Counted from the stretch's first letter, positions 45,150-58,600 are shown. The stretch: DNA of 64,000 bases from Sebastes aleutianus (GCA_916700875.1 CAKAKS010000032.1:11344129-11408128), one strand, 5' to 3'. The notes: generated from the sequence alone by a model not told the origin. Program-made: numbers and translations.

Positions 45150-46481
45150 AGTGTGTTAGACGAAGATGAAATGTTAAAGTAATATTTAATATTGTCAAAG
45201 GAACTGTCATAGGCTACTAACAAAGTCCCATGTATTTCTGTGGGAGTGGGAAGGCTTGGCTTACAGTTTCATGGGAAACAAAACTGCCATCTCAACACAG
45301 GAGGGCGTTAGAGAGTCTCTTCCGCCATGCTTCCTCCATAGTGTGTGATCAGCAAAGACAGGAAATGAAACATAAGTAATTAACATTTCTGAGATGGTGA
45401 GTCATCTCTTTTACTGAAACATCAGAAGAAAAACAAAGACAGAAATACTTAAGAGTATATAATTTCCAAGCCAATTTAGAGGAACCGACTAACATCAATA
45501 AACACAGAAACCACACGAGATGAGATGTCCTACACTGTGTTCAACAATAAACTTCTGTTATGATGATAATTCAAAGTTGAGTATTATGTTCTGGTATTTT
45601 ACTGAATGTGTTATTGATGCTGTAACAAGTTCAACAGGGTTAACTGCCCAAAAAGTGAAACCAGATGTATACTATTATGAACAGAACAGCCATTTGGATT
45701 ACTTGGTTTAAGAATTTACTATGGCCATATTGTATTCCACTGAATACAAAATAATTAAAAAACTGGTCAAATAAACCACATTATTTTGTCCTAATCAAAT
45801 AGGAGAGTAGTTTGAATGGAGACAGCACTAAATTATGTTAATTGTAAACGTTTTAGGATCAATTGAAGTGCTTGTTTAGAATAGTTTGAATTAAACTATT
45901 GTACAGTATGATGCCGTTTTGATTCTTTTTATAGATACAAAATTGTGTACATTTATCATTTTGGACAGGACACTATTACTGTGTTTGGAAGTGGAAAATC
46001 CAAACCCTGATTAGACATTCTTGTCTGTCAACCTTAACACAAAATCCTACCACATAAAAGAAGCTGTGGTACTTCAACGTTGGAATTCTTGTGGTAACTT
46101 TTGTGTTCCTGTGATACATGTGTTGTGGTACTTTTGTGGTAGTCTGAGATCGGTTGGCCTTTGCAGGAGAATTTACTATAAGACGTTTGGTGTGCTGTGG
46201 CACTAGTGCTTTATCATCAATCTGACATAGTTTGTTAATGTGAAGTGTGAAGCAAAAGAAATATGCAAATATTACCAATGTTTCCTGTGTGCTGTGTGTT
46301 TTGTGACCAATATAAAGGAAAAATATTCAGGAAGTCCCGAGATTTTGGTGGCAAATACTTGAGGGTGGTCTGCTGCTGCAAACAGTGGCATTAATATTAA
46401 ACACATGGTTCAACATTTTGGGAAAAGCGCTTATTTGCTTTCTTGACAAAAGTTAGAGCAGAAGATTGATACCACTCTCAT

Positions 46482-47015
46482 CAGTGGCGGACTCGGGCTG
46501 TGTGAGGGGTAGGGGTGAAAAAAATAAAAACTGCACCAGCTGCATGTGGTGGGGTACCAGCGCACACAAAGTTTTCTAGCATGTAGGCTATATGGCACTG
46601 CAACTGCATTTTCTCCATTTAAGGGCGTCCTAGAGGTCAATTTATTGTGTTTTATAAACCATAGGGGCATCCAAGAAGGCACTGCATCATGATTTTTCAA
46701 CTGGAGTGGCACCCTAGAAGTCACTTTATCTAATATTCTCCACTGGAAGGGCACGCTAGAGATCAGTTTATCTTGTTTTCTCTACTGGAAGGGCACCCTA
46801 GAAGTCACTTTATCTCATTTTCTCCACTGGAAGGGCACCCTAGAAGGCACTTTATCTCGTTTTCTCTGGTGGAAGGCCATCCTAGAGGCCACTTTATTAA
46901 TGTTTCATGTACCATAGAGGCATCCAGGGCACTTTTGCTGTGTTTCTTTCGAACATGGGGGCACCAAGGAAGGCGGTCACCCCCCCCCCCCCCTGCCCCC
47001 CTGAGTCCACCAGTA
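46482..47015. mobile_element. Inner element with AGTGGCGGACTC ends and target duplication
   Basis: CAGTGGCGGACTCGGG at the left and CTGAGTCCACCAGTA at the right are inverted. The flanks ACTCTCAT (46474-46481) and AATCTCAT (47016-47023) differ by one base. It contains a 42-bp minisatellite and a C15 run. Confidence 0.75.
46700..46909 (+). repeat. 42-bp minisatellite
   Basis: Five units begin at 46700, 46742, 46784, 46826 and 46868, each close to ACTGGAAGGGCACCCTAGAA then GTCACTTTATCTC and a T-rich end. Because 42 is divisible by three, an open frame reads a 14-residue repeat (LEGHPRSHFISFSP-like). I regard this as a by-product. Confidence 0.93.
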
Positions 47016-47161
47016 AATCTCATTAGTTGCTCACTAGTTGCATCTTGTTTGTTTAATCCGCACAAATACTAAAGTGTAAAAACAACAATTTGTTGCTTTA
47101 ATGTAGGGGTTTTGTGTCTTACTATTTTTTTGCCAGGAGCAGTAACTTCCTGGTGGCCAAC

Positions 47162-47371
47162 AAGGCCTATGGAAAGGAGGCTGGGTCACGCGCCATCAAC
47201 GCGTCATATCTTAGGGGGTACAACACATGCGCAGTAAAATCTGGCCTGCACTCGCCGAAAGTGAGCCAATCGCAACGCACGACCGCAGCTTCAGTTACAC
47301 TGCGCATGTGTTATACCCCATACCCCAAGACCCATGTCCGCCCATGACCCAGCCTCCTTTCCATAGGCCTT
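47162..47371. mobile_element. Fold-back element with perfect 27-bp inverted ends
   Basis: Bases 47162-47188 are the exact reverse complement of 47345-47371 (arm starts AAGGCCTATGGAAAGGAGG). An inner pair, AACACATGCGCAGT and ACTGCGCATGTGTT, is also exactly inverted. Total length is 210 bases, with no coding capacity. Confidence 0.9.
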
Positions 47372-47546
47372 GGTGGACGAGCTAGCTGTTTCCCCCTGTC
47401 TCCAGTCTTTATGCTAAGCTAAGCTAGCTGGCTGCTAGCTCTAGATTCATATTTACCGTACAGACATTAGAGTGGTATCTATCTTCTTATCTAACTGCAA
47501 GAAAACAAATAAGCGAATTTCCCAAAATGTCAAAGTGTTCCTTTAA

Positions 47547-49218
47547 AACGCCACACTATAAAGGTGGCCACAAGCATGAATATGACTATACAGATCTACC
47601 TATGTCTTTCGTAGATCACACAATTTACACATCCCTAACTTTTTTTTATTCATCTTTTTCTTTGCCTCCATCCCTTTTGATAAAAACCTCTTTAGTCGTC
47701 TCATGGCGTCATGCCAGGAACACCATGTCCCCCCGTTGTCTCGGCCTAGTGTAATCTCACTCTGCATGGACAGCTCATTAGCATCTGTCAGCGCGCCCAA
47801 AACTAAAAATGGCCCGGGAGAGCTGAGGTGATGTCTGAGCAGAATAAGTGGAAGCGAACAGAGAGTTGCTAATGTTGCAGGAGTGTTATGACGACGGACT
47901 GTCGGATGGGACCTCAGTCATTACTTTGCTGCAGGGGAGCTTGTGACGACAAGGTATAGCGTTGAGGGACCTGTGTGAAAAATTAAGGTAATTTGCTCCG
48001 ACATGTCTTCTTTTCCTGTATGTTTCCTTTGATAAAACCGTCAACATAGATTTACACTGACGCTTCCTCGCAGCTGGATGACAGACCTCAATTCTCACAG
48101 CAACATTTTATCACCCATCTTGCATTAATTAAATCAGAGTGCTATTCATTCTGATCACATCATATACAGTAAGTGTAGAAATGGCGGCTACAAGCAGGCC
48201 GCATTTTTACTATGATTCATAACAACCGCAGCCCCGATGGGCCCAGACGGGACCACCGTCCTGTGGGCATTATATACACAGATTGAAATCATAACAAAAG
48301 CTCTTCCCCACTGGATCCCACCACATGACTTCATTTTGGGTGTGGGAAGTATGGCATTCAATCAAAATACACTTCTCATGACCTCAGTTTGGATAGATCT
48401 TCCTCTTTGATACCACATGGAGGGGGATGACTTCATATGTGGGAAGGAAATCGTCTGTCAAACAAATGTGCTTTGTTTTTTTTGGAGTTTTTCTTTGCTC
48501 TGATTCACTTTGAGTGTCACATACAGGACAATAAAAAGGTGAACAATGTCTTTGATGCTGCTCCAGAGCTGGTGAACTCTCAGGTGACCTTATTGTATCT
48601 CCAGGTATCCAGTGGCACTCGGGAGATTCAAGGAATGTAAGGCGTTAACAACCAGAGAAGGAGCGCTTCTGTCTATTCATTTGTCTATGCATTCGTGTCT
48701 GCTGGAGTGTGTTTTCATTTCATTGAACAATACATTACGTCAGCCCCCACACCCATAGAATCCAGCGATGGCTACATGGGAATAAAACTGTTCTTGGGTC
48801 AGATCTGCATTGCAACACAGAAGAACTGACCAAGAGGGAGTGATTGTGTCCATCTTGACATAATTCCTTTGTGAGTTTATCTGCTGGTTAGCTGCCGTGT
48901 CTTTTGTTTGCTTTGGTTTCCACCTAGAGATAAGAGTGTCATTGTGTTCCTGTTTTACTTTGAGAAAAAGAAAAATGCAGACTGTGGGGCACTCACTTGA
49001 CCCGTCATGCTTCATACGGTCAGGATTAAATACGGTACCACGAAAATCCTCCAACTACAATGTAGAGGTAACTAATAAACAGATAGTGATTCTCATGAGC
49101 TATAAACAAGATAAACATTAACCAGTAACAGATAACACGGTCTGGCTGGAAACAAAGGGATTTGACCAGTACATTTTTGCTTTAGTAGCTGTTCCACCCT
49201 GTCAATGTGACCAGATAT
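47547..49218. other. Intergenic, nothing recognised
   Basis: No exon, repeat or structured element could be supported. Confidence 0.4.
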
Positions 49219-49714
49219 TAAAGGGGAACTACACCCATTTTCAAAAATTCATTCATATCATTCCTATGGTCTAAGACAGTCCAAAAATATTAATAAACAT
49301 GAACAACTCTCTCCCAAATCAAAAAACAAGAGTACTAAAACTCAAACTTGTAATATCTTAGGATAGAAAGTGTGGAACTGCTCCATAGACAATGAATTGA
49401 GAGCACCCAGGGGAATGTTTTGAGTATATAGGAACATTTTCTGTTTCACAACTGAGAAAACTACAATATAATAAAGCTCATTTGGGTTTAAAAAAAGAAA
49501 ACAAACATGCTGTGGGTCCATAAAATGTGTCTCCCAGTCATTGTCTAAACAGCAGCTGCAGACTTTATACCCTATGACATCACAAGTTTCAGACTTACTT
49601 CTCTAGTTTCTGGCTTTGAGAGAGATGAGCTCATGTTCACAAATATTGATTGAACTTTCCTAGGATATGGAAATAACATATTTTAATTCGTCATTTAGGT
49701 GGTGTTCCCCTTTA
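49219..49714. mobile_element. hAT-like MITE with TAAAGGGGAAC ends
   Basis: TAAAGGGGAACTACACCC at the left and GGTGGTGTTCCCCTTTA at the right are inverted. The AT-rich interior has no frame. Confidence 0.8.
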
Positions 49715-49941
49715 AAATCTTCAGAAAGCACCAACAACCATTTTCATTGCTGCAAAGATTTGCCCAGTGAAGCTCACTCTCTTTAGCAGACAAGCAAACT
49801 ATTGCATCGGGTCTTTCGTCCATATTGACAAAGAAGTGGAGAACCTTACCTTGAGCATATCATTTGTGACATTGTTAATATATCTCTATCATAAGTCACG
49901 TGTAAAATGGTGACCAAGTCATTTGACTTCGCTGCTTACAT

Positions 49942-50262
49942 TAAAGGTACAGTGTGTAGGATTTTGCGGCATCTAGTGGTGTGGTTGCAGATTGCAACCA
50001 ACTGAGTACAGCTCACGTTACTGCAGTTTTATAAGCGTGTTGGAGAGCTACAGTTGCCTTCAGGTGACGTAAAAACACGAAATGCTCCCTCCAGAGTCAG
50101 CGTTTGGTTTGAACAACATGGCGGACTATGTGAAGAGGCTCATTCTAAGCTAACAAAAACACATCAATTCTTATTTTCAGGTTATTATACACTAATGAAA
50201 ACATAATACTATATTCCATTTCTGCTAATAGATCCCCCAAAATGTTACACACTGTTCCTTTA
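49942..50262. mobile_element. hAT-like MITE with TAAAGGTACAGTGTGTA ends
   Basis: TAAAGGTACAGTGTGTAGGA at the left and TGTTACACACTGTTCCTTTA at the right are inverted. CATCTAGTGGTGTGGTTGCA near the left end is a common fish-repeat signature. Confidence 0.83.
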
Positions 50263-51119
50263 AGACCATCTCCACTTGTGTAGAATTCAGGAAACATTAA
50301 CTGTCAACCTTGAACGGTGGGCAAACGCTATCCCACAAATAAAAAACTAGGTGAACCAAATTTAGGTGTGTTTACTCTCTACTGCTTCCACATGTCTAGC
50401 CCAACAGTACCCTGGCAGCAGAGTTAACTATCCCCATTGATGCAGAGCACAATTACTGTACCTCAGATTTAGCTCGCTGGCCTTGTTTTCTGCAAACTGG
50501 GCCAAAAAGACAGTCTGGCTGCCAAAGTCCTGCAGAGTTTGGCCTCACTCAGCCCTCCTAAGTCAGCAATTGGTGGTTCCTTGGACCACTGTTGGGGCTT
50601 TGGGTGGCTGCTGTCACCGGACTTTCCCAGCCAGAGAAAATGGCATAGTTCAGCTGTCACCAAGGGTCAGCGGGGAGAGTTAACTCTCTAGCTTGGGCCA
50701 GCCAAAACATCTAGCATTCAGCTTGAGTGGATGAGTTAAATATAGAACTATACTTTTAGCCTCGGTGACTCGGGTCAGAAAGAGTAGAGAGAGACAATGG
50801 AGGATGAGTGAAAAGATCTGGCCCCGTGACAAAGGACATCACCGTGACTCTGCCTTTCTCTTTGCTGGGCAGCGACCCCTTTCAACCGCTGAGAGAGAGT
50901 AAAATAGTGCCTCCCTACCTCCCCCCCCCCCTTCTGCCATTTATTCCCACACACTCTTCAACTGACTTCTCGGATAGGAGGACAGGAGGGAAAGAAAATG
51001 AGAGGTGTGTTTTCAACCGCTATGCAGAGCAGATCTGGGTAGGCTGTGGGAGTGAAAGAGGGAGGGAGGGTGAGAGAGAGGGAGAGGGAAGTTACAGCTC
51101 TCTACCATTCCCTCTCTGA

Positions 51120-51302
51120 CCTGAGGAACTGAAAGGAAAGAGAGAGAGCTTGAGATGGCTCTTGGCACAACTCAGTAGCCAGGCACAAGCGGACACCACA
51201 AGTGGACCAGAGGATATTAGTGGATACTTTACTGCTTTAGTGCCTTTTTTCTCTAGGATTACCCTTGGTGTGACTCCAAACCTGGGGGCAACACAACAGC
51301 AG
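51120..51302 (+). other. filip1: Probable non-coding first exon of filip1
   Basis: It ends at a strong donor (CAGCAG then GTAAGT at 51303) and is preceded by a GA/CT-rich region as at many TSSs. No ATG leads into the FILIP1 frame. The 5' boundary is a guess. Assigned to filip1 because it is the next + strand gene. Confidence 0.4.
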
Positions 51303-52925
51303 GTAAGTCTCCTGAGTTCCTCCTAATGAAGGCATTCTTGTTCTCACTGCTTATGTGTGGGAAACAGCCCAAAGACAGCCATGTGCTTCTGGCAAAGTAT
51401 CAGCTGTTCTGCTTTCAGACTGAAATACAGGAAAAACCTCTCAGGTGCTGCTGCTTAAAGCTGTCATTAATTTATGAAGCTAATAAAGAGCATTGCTTGA
51501 TAGAAATCCGCTTGAGCTGCGGTTACTCCTCTGCACTGTATGAATGAAACAACTCTTTTCCTGAGCAACGTACTTAATTCAGCTCATTTTTCAAATGATA
51601 TGGATTTTCGACATGTTGCATTAATTACTTGCCCATGAGAAGACAAGGGGCCACTCTTGGTGCTGTTAATGGCAATACAGATTTGGCATTGTGTGACAGC
51701 GCATACAGAAAAGAGAGAGTCATGAATCAAACATATCTCAATGAATTACATCTTATATTGCTGTATGAATAAGACCATTTAGTGTGAAGGCTTTTGTGCC
51801 CACATCTTCGCCCAGACAACAGGGGATGATATTGAGAATGTAGGAGAAAGAGATGTAATCCATCTGCACTCGTATAGAAATACACATGCAACCTTTTCAC
51901 TCAACTTCTCACATTGCACCTACACACCAAATACAGTACACAAACTACTGCCGCCACTGCTTAACATTGCAAAGCGTCTGAGGCCTCCGCGAGCTGCAAC
52001 AGGATGACATCTTTCATCCCCAATATTTATGGATCGCAACTGACGCCAAAAATGAATGCCATTTCATCCGCATGAAGTCATCCGCCTTTCGGAGGAGACA
52101 CATGACATGGCTCCTGCTATAGCCGCCGTCCATTTGTCAAGGCGCACATGACCTCGCCTCGGTGAACCTGAAAAGAAACTATGAAATGTGTCTCGCTTTC
52201 AGCAAGGGAATCTAACGCAGGTGTGGCTAACGCTGCTGTCAAAGATCCTTTCTGTCAGGGGGCTCTGTGCAACCTCTCCCTTCCTCCCACCCTCCCCAGC
52301 TGATGTGGCCTCTGTGCACTCAGTGATATCACCACTGACACCAGACAAAGAGAGCCAAGATATTACTCATTAACATTTTTGCGCCCGTTCCAGCTTTATC
52401 TAAGCTCATCCTCTCTGGCTCGGCGCATGCCCTGCAAAGTCTGTGGGAGCTCAATCAGCCTAAATGGCCCCTCGCAAAAGACAGATTTGTGAATGTTGAC
52501 TGGGCAGTTATCGGTCGCAGCTTGTAAATGAATCAGTCTTACTGTAAATCAATAATGTGCTCCCTGTTTGAACTGAAACCAAGCTGGCCAAGCTTGGGTG
52601 TTTGCCAAAGCAGCATTGATTTGAGATGCACTAAATGTGTCACTGGCTTACCTCATGACATTACTGTAGCTCTATGTCACTTGGGTGACATAGAGATCTC
52701 GAGCGAAAGGTTGTTAAGGACGTACTGTAGTCTAACTGCGAGGTGTAGTGTTAGCTTGTGCATGAGAAGGTGAAAAGGAAGGCATTTATTTTGTCGCAAC
52801 ATTTAGTAGTTCCAGTGTTGGAAAGGACATGTCATTTTGTATTTGCACAAGATGAGAGGTAATGCTGTGTTTCTGCATGAAGCATGTGGCATGTGCAGCA
52901 TGTTTTCAAAGAATTGCTTGCCACT

Positions 52926-53428
52926 TAAAGGGGACCTATTACGCTTTTGTGTTTCTTCCCTTTCCTTTAGCGTGTTATATCTTTTTTTGTGCATGTAAAA
53001 GGTCTGCAAAGATATAAAGCAAGTCCACACGAAAGTTACTCTCCCCCACAGAAACACTGCTCCTGAACTGCCTGAAACGCCTTGATTGAAATCCTGCCTT
53101 TACTTCCACAACGTGGTGATGTCACCAAGTAACACATTTGCATAATATCTGCCTAACGGTTGGTTTAGCACGCCCTCAAACAAAGCTAGTTAGAGCGGAG
53201 CTGGAGCGGAGTCCGAAGAGTTTCATTCGATTGACCAATCGCAACAGAGTGGACCAGCTGACCAATCACAGCAGACTGGGCTTTTTGGAAGCTCAAACAG
53301 AGCGTTTCAGACAGGGTGAAAATAATGTTATGAGAAAAATAAAGCATTTTGTTTTTAACATTAAGCATGTAAACATGTTCTAGAAAAAAAACAAAATACA
53401 AGTATAAACCGGAAAATGAGCATAAATG
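52926..53428. mobile_element. hAT-like MITE, family B copy 2
   Basis: It begins TAAAGGGGACCTATTACGCT. The right end is worn (GAGCATAAATGGC). The interior matches the 12743-13247 copy closely, for example GAGCGGAGCTGGAGCGGAG and CCTGAAACGCCTTGATT. Confidence 0.87.
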
Positions 53429-56400
53429 GCACAGAAACGGCTTCATACAAAAGGATTTTGTCTTTTAATATTACAAATGCATTGCTTGCATTATGCTACA
53501 CCATTATGGTTTCCTGCACATTATCAACTCAGTGACCCCATTCCTTCCTCACTGTGCTATGCATGTGTGTTGTATGTGCATGCCTGTGTGTGCATATCAG
53601 CAAAATGGTGTGAGGTTGTATGTCTATGTGCATGAACATAAACACAATATAGTGGGAGGTGGAGCTCATTGCTGCCAGTAGTCGGTGTCTTCCCCGTTAC
53701 GTCTGGTGGGCCTCAACAACAGCTGTCACTGACACATGCACAGCTCCACTCGTATAAGGGCCTCTAGTCTACAATTCCAAAAATGCAGTTTAGACACATT
53801 TGGATATTTCGCAGAACAGTCGTACTTATAACTCATGTTGCCTTAGTTTAAAAATAAGTCCTTAAACGCCATAGCAACCCAAGATCTTCTCAGGATCATT
53901 TGATACGTAGCGTACAAGATGGCAAAATGCACTCGCTATCAGCAGTAAATTGGTTGTTAATTAGTTCTTGACATGTAGTAATATTAGAATGGTGAGATCA
54001 CTCACTGCACATACAGTAGGAATATCCCGAGTGTTGCAAATGTTTCTGGTTCATCTAAGCTTAATAGGCTAACTGTTATTTTTCTTTTAGTACATAAATC
54101 ATGCATTGCATGGTTAGATCTTTCTCAACGGGAAAAAATAACTTTGGTTTGATGAAAGACATTTTTTTTTTGAGGGGAAGTGGTATCATCATGACTCACT
54201 TCCAGTGAACTGGTGCGAGATGATGATGACAGCCACACAGAGATCTCATCTGTCTTTGTTTATTTCCTGAAAGCACTGAGATAAGGATGACTGGTCTTAG
54301 TGGTTGATTGTCCCTGACTAAATATCACACTGTAATTTCACACGTCTGTTAGTGAGACGAGTTCCCAGCACCCAATGCCATTTTTTTCCCACTACTTTAT
54401 GTTTGTCCCACCTGCAATAATGCATTTCATTGTTTTTATAATAACTATTTTTCTCTATGAAAAAGGGTAAACAACAGGCAAAAGAGCAGAGTCACAATAC
54501 CAACACAAAACAATACACATGCTCATCTACAAAACTTAAATGGGTGTTGGTGGCGAAGATTTGGAATGGTGCGGTTAACCAAGCTTTACATTATCATTCC
54601 AAACACTCCAGAGTGTGATTTGTTTACTAGCGGACATGAAAGGCTCACTTTAAGGCTTAATCTCCTGGCCTCTAGGGTCCAACGCAAGCTAACAAACACA
54701 TATTTCAACCATACAAAGTTCTCAAGGTTGATGTTGAGGTTGATAGACATCAGCAGCAGACATTACCATTGCACTGGAGTTGTGTTTCTCACCACCTGAG
54801 TTAACGTCCAACAGTGGATCTCCTTTTTCCGTTGTTTTGGTCTCCACCACCTCCTAAGACAAAATATCTGGGTCATTAGCTTGCTCGATGTTTGTCTTTC
54901 TTTACCAGCATGTTGCTAACTTTGTCGAACATTTGGTGCTGATTTTGATAACAAGACCAAGAGTCTACAGCCAGCTTTGTAGCCGAACTACATCCACACT
55001 AATACCTTTTTTTTTTCAAATGCAGAACTTTTGCTGTGTTTATAGCGTCCATACTACACCGGCATCTTTTAACCCCTTAAAGAAAGACTTTTGAAAATGC
55101 TGCTGACCCTGTTTTAGTTTGAAAACTCCGGGATTGCGTTTTAGGACGGGTGGAAACGGAGACTTTTGAAAGCGATGGCACAAACACATATGTTCAATTC
55201 CTGATGGGGTATCATCAGTCACGAAGAGTCCTCCCCTGATTCGTCATGCCCCTATTACCTGACCCTTTTCCGGAAGAAAACAAAGAACATCAACCTTCAC
55301 TATGAGTAGTTATTTCAACATGGATAACAAATTACAGGCGTTGCTGACGTTGCTGTCTATGCTCGATTCATTGTGTAAAAATGTCAACGTCTCCACTAGC
55401 TTACATATCACAGATGTGTTTTATTCTATCCAATTTCATTTCTAGGTCTCGCATGGTCACCAGCAGGAAATTCCTTCAAAGGCAGAATGAGTTGGATTTG
55501 TCGGTTGCAGTTTGTTAACACAACATTCACAGTTGACCCCTCCTCCCCTGCTCAAGATGATGATTAAGAGGGATTCTTTTTGTATGAGTCTGTACTTTTT
55601 TTTTTTTAGGAAAATTCTTCTCATTCTGCCTTTGACACACAGGAAGTAATAAATTGAAACCTTGGAACGAAAAGTATATAAAAAGTAAAATTTAAAAGGC
55701 AGTTTGATTGATAATGGTCATCCTTACTGCTAAAATATTTTATTATTATCTCTGCCTCTACCAGCCACTAAGAAGATAGGATTGAGGAGTGTCCATTTAT
55801 AAAGATCTTAATATACAGTCAATGTGACATTAAGTTATATGAGCAAGTGACAAAGCTTCTTCTAATCTTTGAACTGCAAATGCAATGAAATGCCTCTAAT
55901 ATACGTGTGTCATCGGCATAACTTTGAGCAATATTTCTTAAACCTGCTGAGTAACCACTATAATACTATAGTATTACTGTATGCTATAGGAGTGCCATGA
56001 AAACAAAGAGGCTGTCCAATCTAAACAATGCATTTCATTGATGAAAACCTCATAATTGGCATCCCAAAAGGCCTAATATTACTTTCTTCTATACAAGGAC
56101 CCTAAAAACTAGTAGTCAGAAAAACTGATTAATTCTGGGACTCCTGGCCAAGACAGAAAAGTCAATCCATGGAATTCTGTTCATTCAGACGAGACCTCAG
56201 ACACATGACCAACCCCATGACATTGTACCATATCTGAGACCGCTTCATCCATATGTTGTCTTGCTGTTTCTATTCATAGAACAGTTAGAACTGGATCTCT
56301 TCCTTGATCTCCAGGCCGTAAAGCTGATATGCCATTGGTCCAGTAGAACCTGGTGCTTGATAAGTCGGTGTCCGTTTACAGACTCTCAATAGACTAAATA

Positions 56401-57853
56401 AATGCTGTTGCTATGGATATTAACACTTAGAAATAATGGATGTGTTCATTTTTCCGATCATGTATATTAAACTACAGTAATTACGACGGATGGAGGTGAG
56501 TCATGTATTCCAGCAGCTGCACCCATCCATATGCTAAGTGACAGTATATTGTGCGACTGCATACAATATGCATTAAAGTCTCCCATGCACAGCATGTGTA
56601 CATAATGTATGACCCAATTTAGAGCATGTTTCAGCTTGTAAAGATTTGCTATCACATGAGTTCATAAAAGTAAATCAAAGTGAATATTTAACAAACTGCC
56701 ACCAGCACAACTATCATAAATATCTTATTTTATAAGTGACTGATTCAGGAACTATACCTGTGTTGAGCAAGTAAGCCATGAATGTGAGAAATGATATGTA
56801 GAGGAGTACCAACATTCCTCTCAGTTGGCTCATTAGTGAACTGCTGAAGCTCCAGTAGGCTCCAGTGAGAGGATCAGGTTATTGTGACATCAGGAGAATA
56901 CTACAAGATGAAACCCACCACCTATGCTGACATTTTGCTCCAGTATGGCGTGCCAGTGTTTGAGTTATTGTCGCTCTGAGGTATTAATAGAAGCCATCAT
57001 TACACTAAGACAAGCTGTAAATGCTTGGGTTTTGTCCATGGAGGCTCTTTAGATAGCGGTATCGCTATCTGAGCAGAAAAAGCCTGTCATCCTTCTCTGC
57101 CTAAAGCGTCTTTATTTTCCTACAACACGGCTGTTACGTAAAATCTGACCCCAGAGGTCACTGGTCGTCTATGGCTGATACACGCTGTCCATCAAAATCC
57201 CAGAACAGACTACAGCTTTGTACGCTTGCAGGGAAAATAGGTGCTCACAAAAACTTTCATTATCAGACGGATTGACTCGTAGCTTCGAATCTCATCATCC
57301 ACAGCTACAGTTTTGATTGAAATTCCTATACCTTGGCGGGCCGGTATGTTTTTCTTGTCAGGACGGAAGAGCTTCTCGAGCACACTGCATTTTATCAGTG
57401 TCCTCTGACAGAACAAGTTGCCAAACGCTTGCATGCAAAGAACATTTCCCACTCCTTATTTAGTCACATTGGGTTTGTGGTGTGAATGTATCAAACTCAC
57501 TGAAGTCATTTTTTCCTATAACATGTTGCATTATTTGCAGCTGCTTTCCTCATCCCTCATCTCTGGCAAATGAATTTGGCTACAAGTCAGACTTCTATCG
57601 CCAGACCTCTCCCCCTCCTCACTTTTACTCTCTATGTGAATATCACAGACGAGCATAATGTTTAATTGCCAGTATTATAGCCTGATATTTCAGGAGATAA
57701 AGTGTATAAAAAGACAAGTAACATAATATAGGTGTTACTGTTGTAGGGCTTGGAATAGGTTTACCAGACCCCATCATGCAGACATGCATCACATGAAGGG
57801 TTTTAATTCAACCTATATGCACAAAATTAACACTCACCCATCTTTTGTATAAA
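53429..57853. other. filip1: filip1 intron 1 (part), nothing recognised
   Basis: No coding exon is supported. Around 54.98-55.20 kb a segment ending GGTGGAAACGGAGACTTTTG resembles a fish MITE end. A minus-strand open frame of 80 codons at 57452-57210 is noted separately. Confidence 0.4.
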
Positions 57854-58343
57854 TAAAGTGGCAGTAGGCAGAATGTTTTTGGCATCATTGGGCAAAAATA
57901 CCATAATAACCTTTCAGCATATTCAAGTGTGGGAAACTTTGCTCCGGCTGGTGGACGGTGCTTGGTATTTCCTCAACTGATCTCAACTTGGCTGCCGGGT
58001 CACAAATGTTCTCATTTTACAGCTGAACAGTACACCACAAGATGTTTCTGAAAACATTTTATACGAGAAATAGGCATTACAGTAACAGAATATTGATTCA
58101 TATTTGATCAGCGCTACCTAGTTTCACCATTTGATCGGAGTTCCCGAGTGATTGACAGCTGCTCAGAGACGGCAAGGCTCCAGCTCAGCTCTGATTGGTT
58201 GTTTTCATCTAGTCTGTGAAATCTTGCAGATGCCATTAGGAGCATGATTTTTTTCTCATGCACTACTGTCAGGATATAGTGACCGTTTTATAAGAATAAC
58301 TTTTTTAATCATAATTGCTCCATTTCTTCCCACTGCTGCTTTA
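57854..58343. mobile_element. hAT-like MITE, family A copy (inverse orientation)
   Basis: TAAAGTGGCAGTAGGCAGAA and CCCACTGCTGCTTTA are inverted. The sequence is the reverse complement of the 30055-30562 copy over most of its length. Confidence 0.85.
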
Positions 58344-58359
58344 AAGCATCACAAATATA

Positions 58360-58600
58360 TTTTTAATGAATCAATTAATCATTTGAAATGTCAAAAAGTT
58401 AGTGATAAATGTCTATCAAAAGCTATGAAAACCCAAGGTGACAGCTTCAAATGTCTGGTTTTGTCCGACCAACAGTCCAGAACCCAAAGATATTAAACTT
58501 TTTTTGCATAATTAAACAACTGAAACATTTAATTGATTTTCAAACGGTTGCTGACTAATCTTGTATTAATTGACTAATTAACTCATTGTTTCAATTCTTA
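58360..58600. mobile_element. Fragment related to the CGATTAATCGATTA MITE
   Basis: AATCAATTAATCATTTGAAA, GACAGCTTCAAATGTCTGGT and CCAAAGATATTAAACTT resemble the interior of that fish element. The ends are lost. Confidence 0.5.

Larger units (their letters stand above)
46397..47546. mobile_element. Outer hAT-like MITE hosting two inner elements
   Basis: The left arm (CAACATTTTGGGAAAAGCGC, then GATTGATACCACTCTCAT) matches the inverse of the right arm (GCGAATTTCCCAAAATGTC; AGAGTGGTATCTATCTTC) over about 60 imperfect bases. Inserted elements occupy 46482-47015 and 47162-47371. Confidence 0.8.

Noticed and set aside
46773..47072. 99-codon frame with a 14-residue repeat
   Set aside because: The repeat is the translation of a 42-base non-coding minisatellite inside a transposon.
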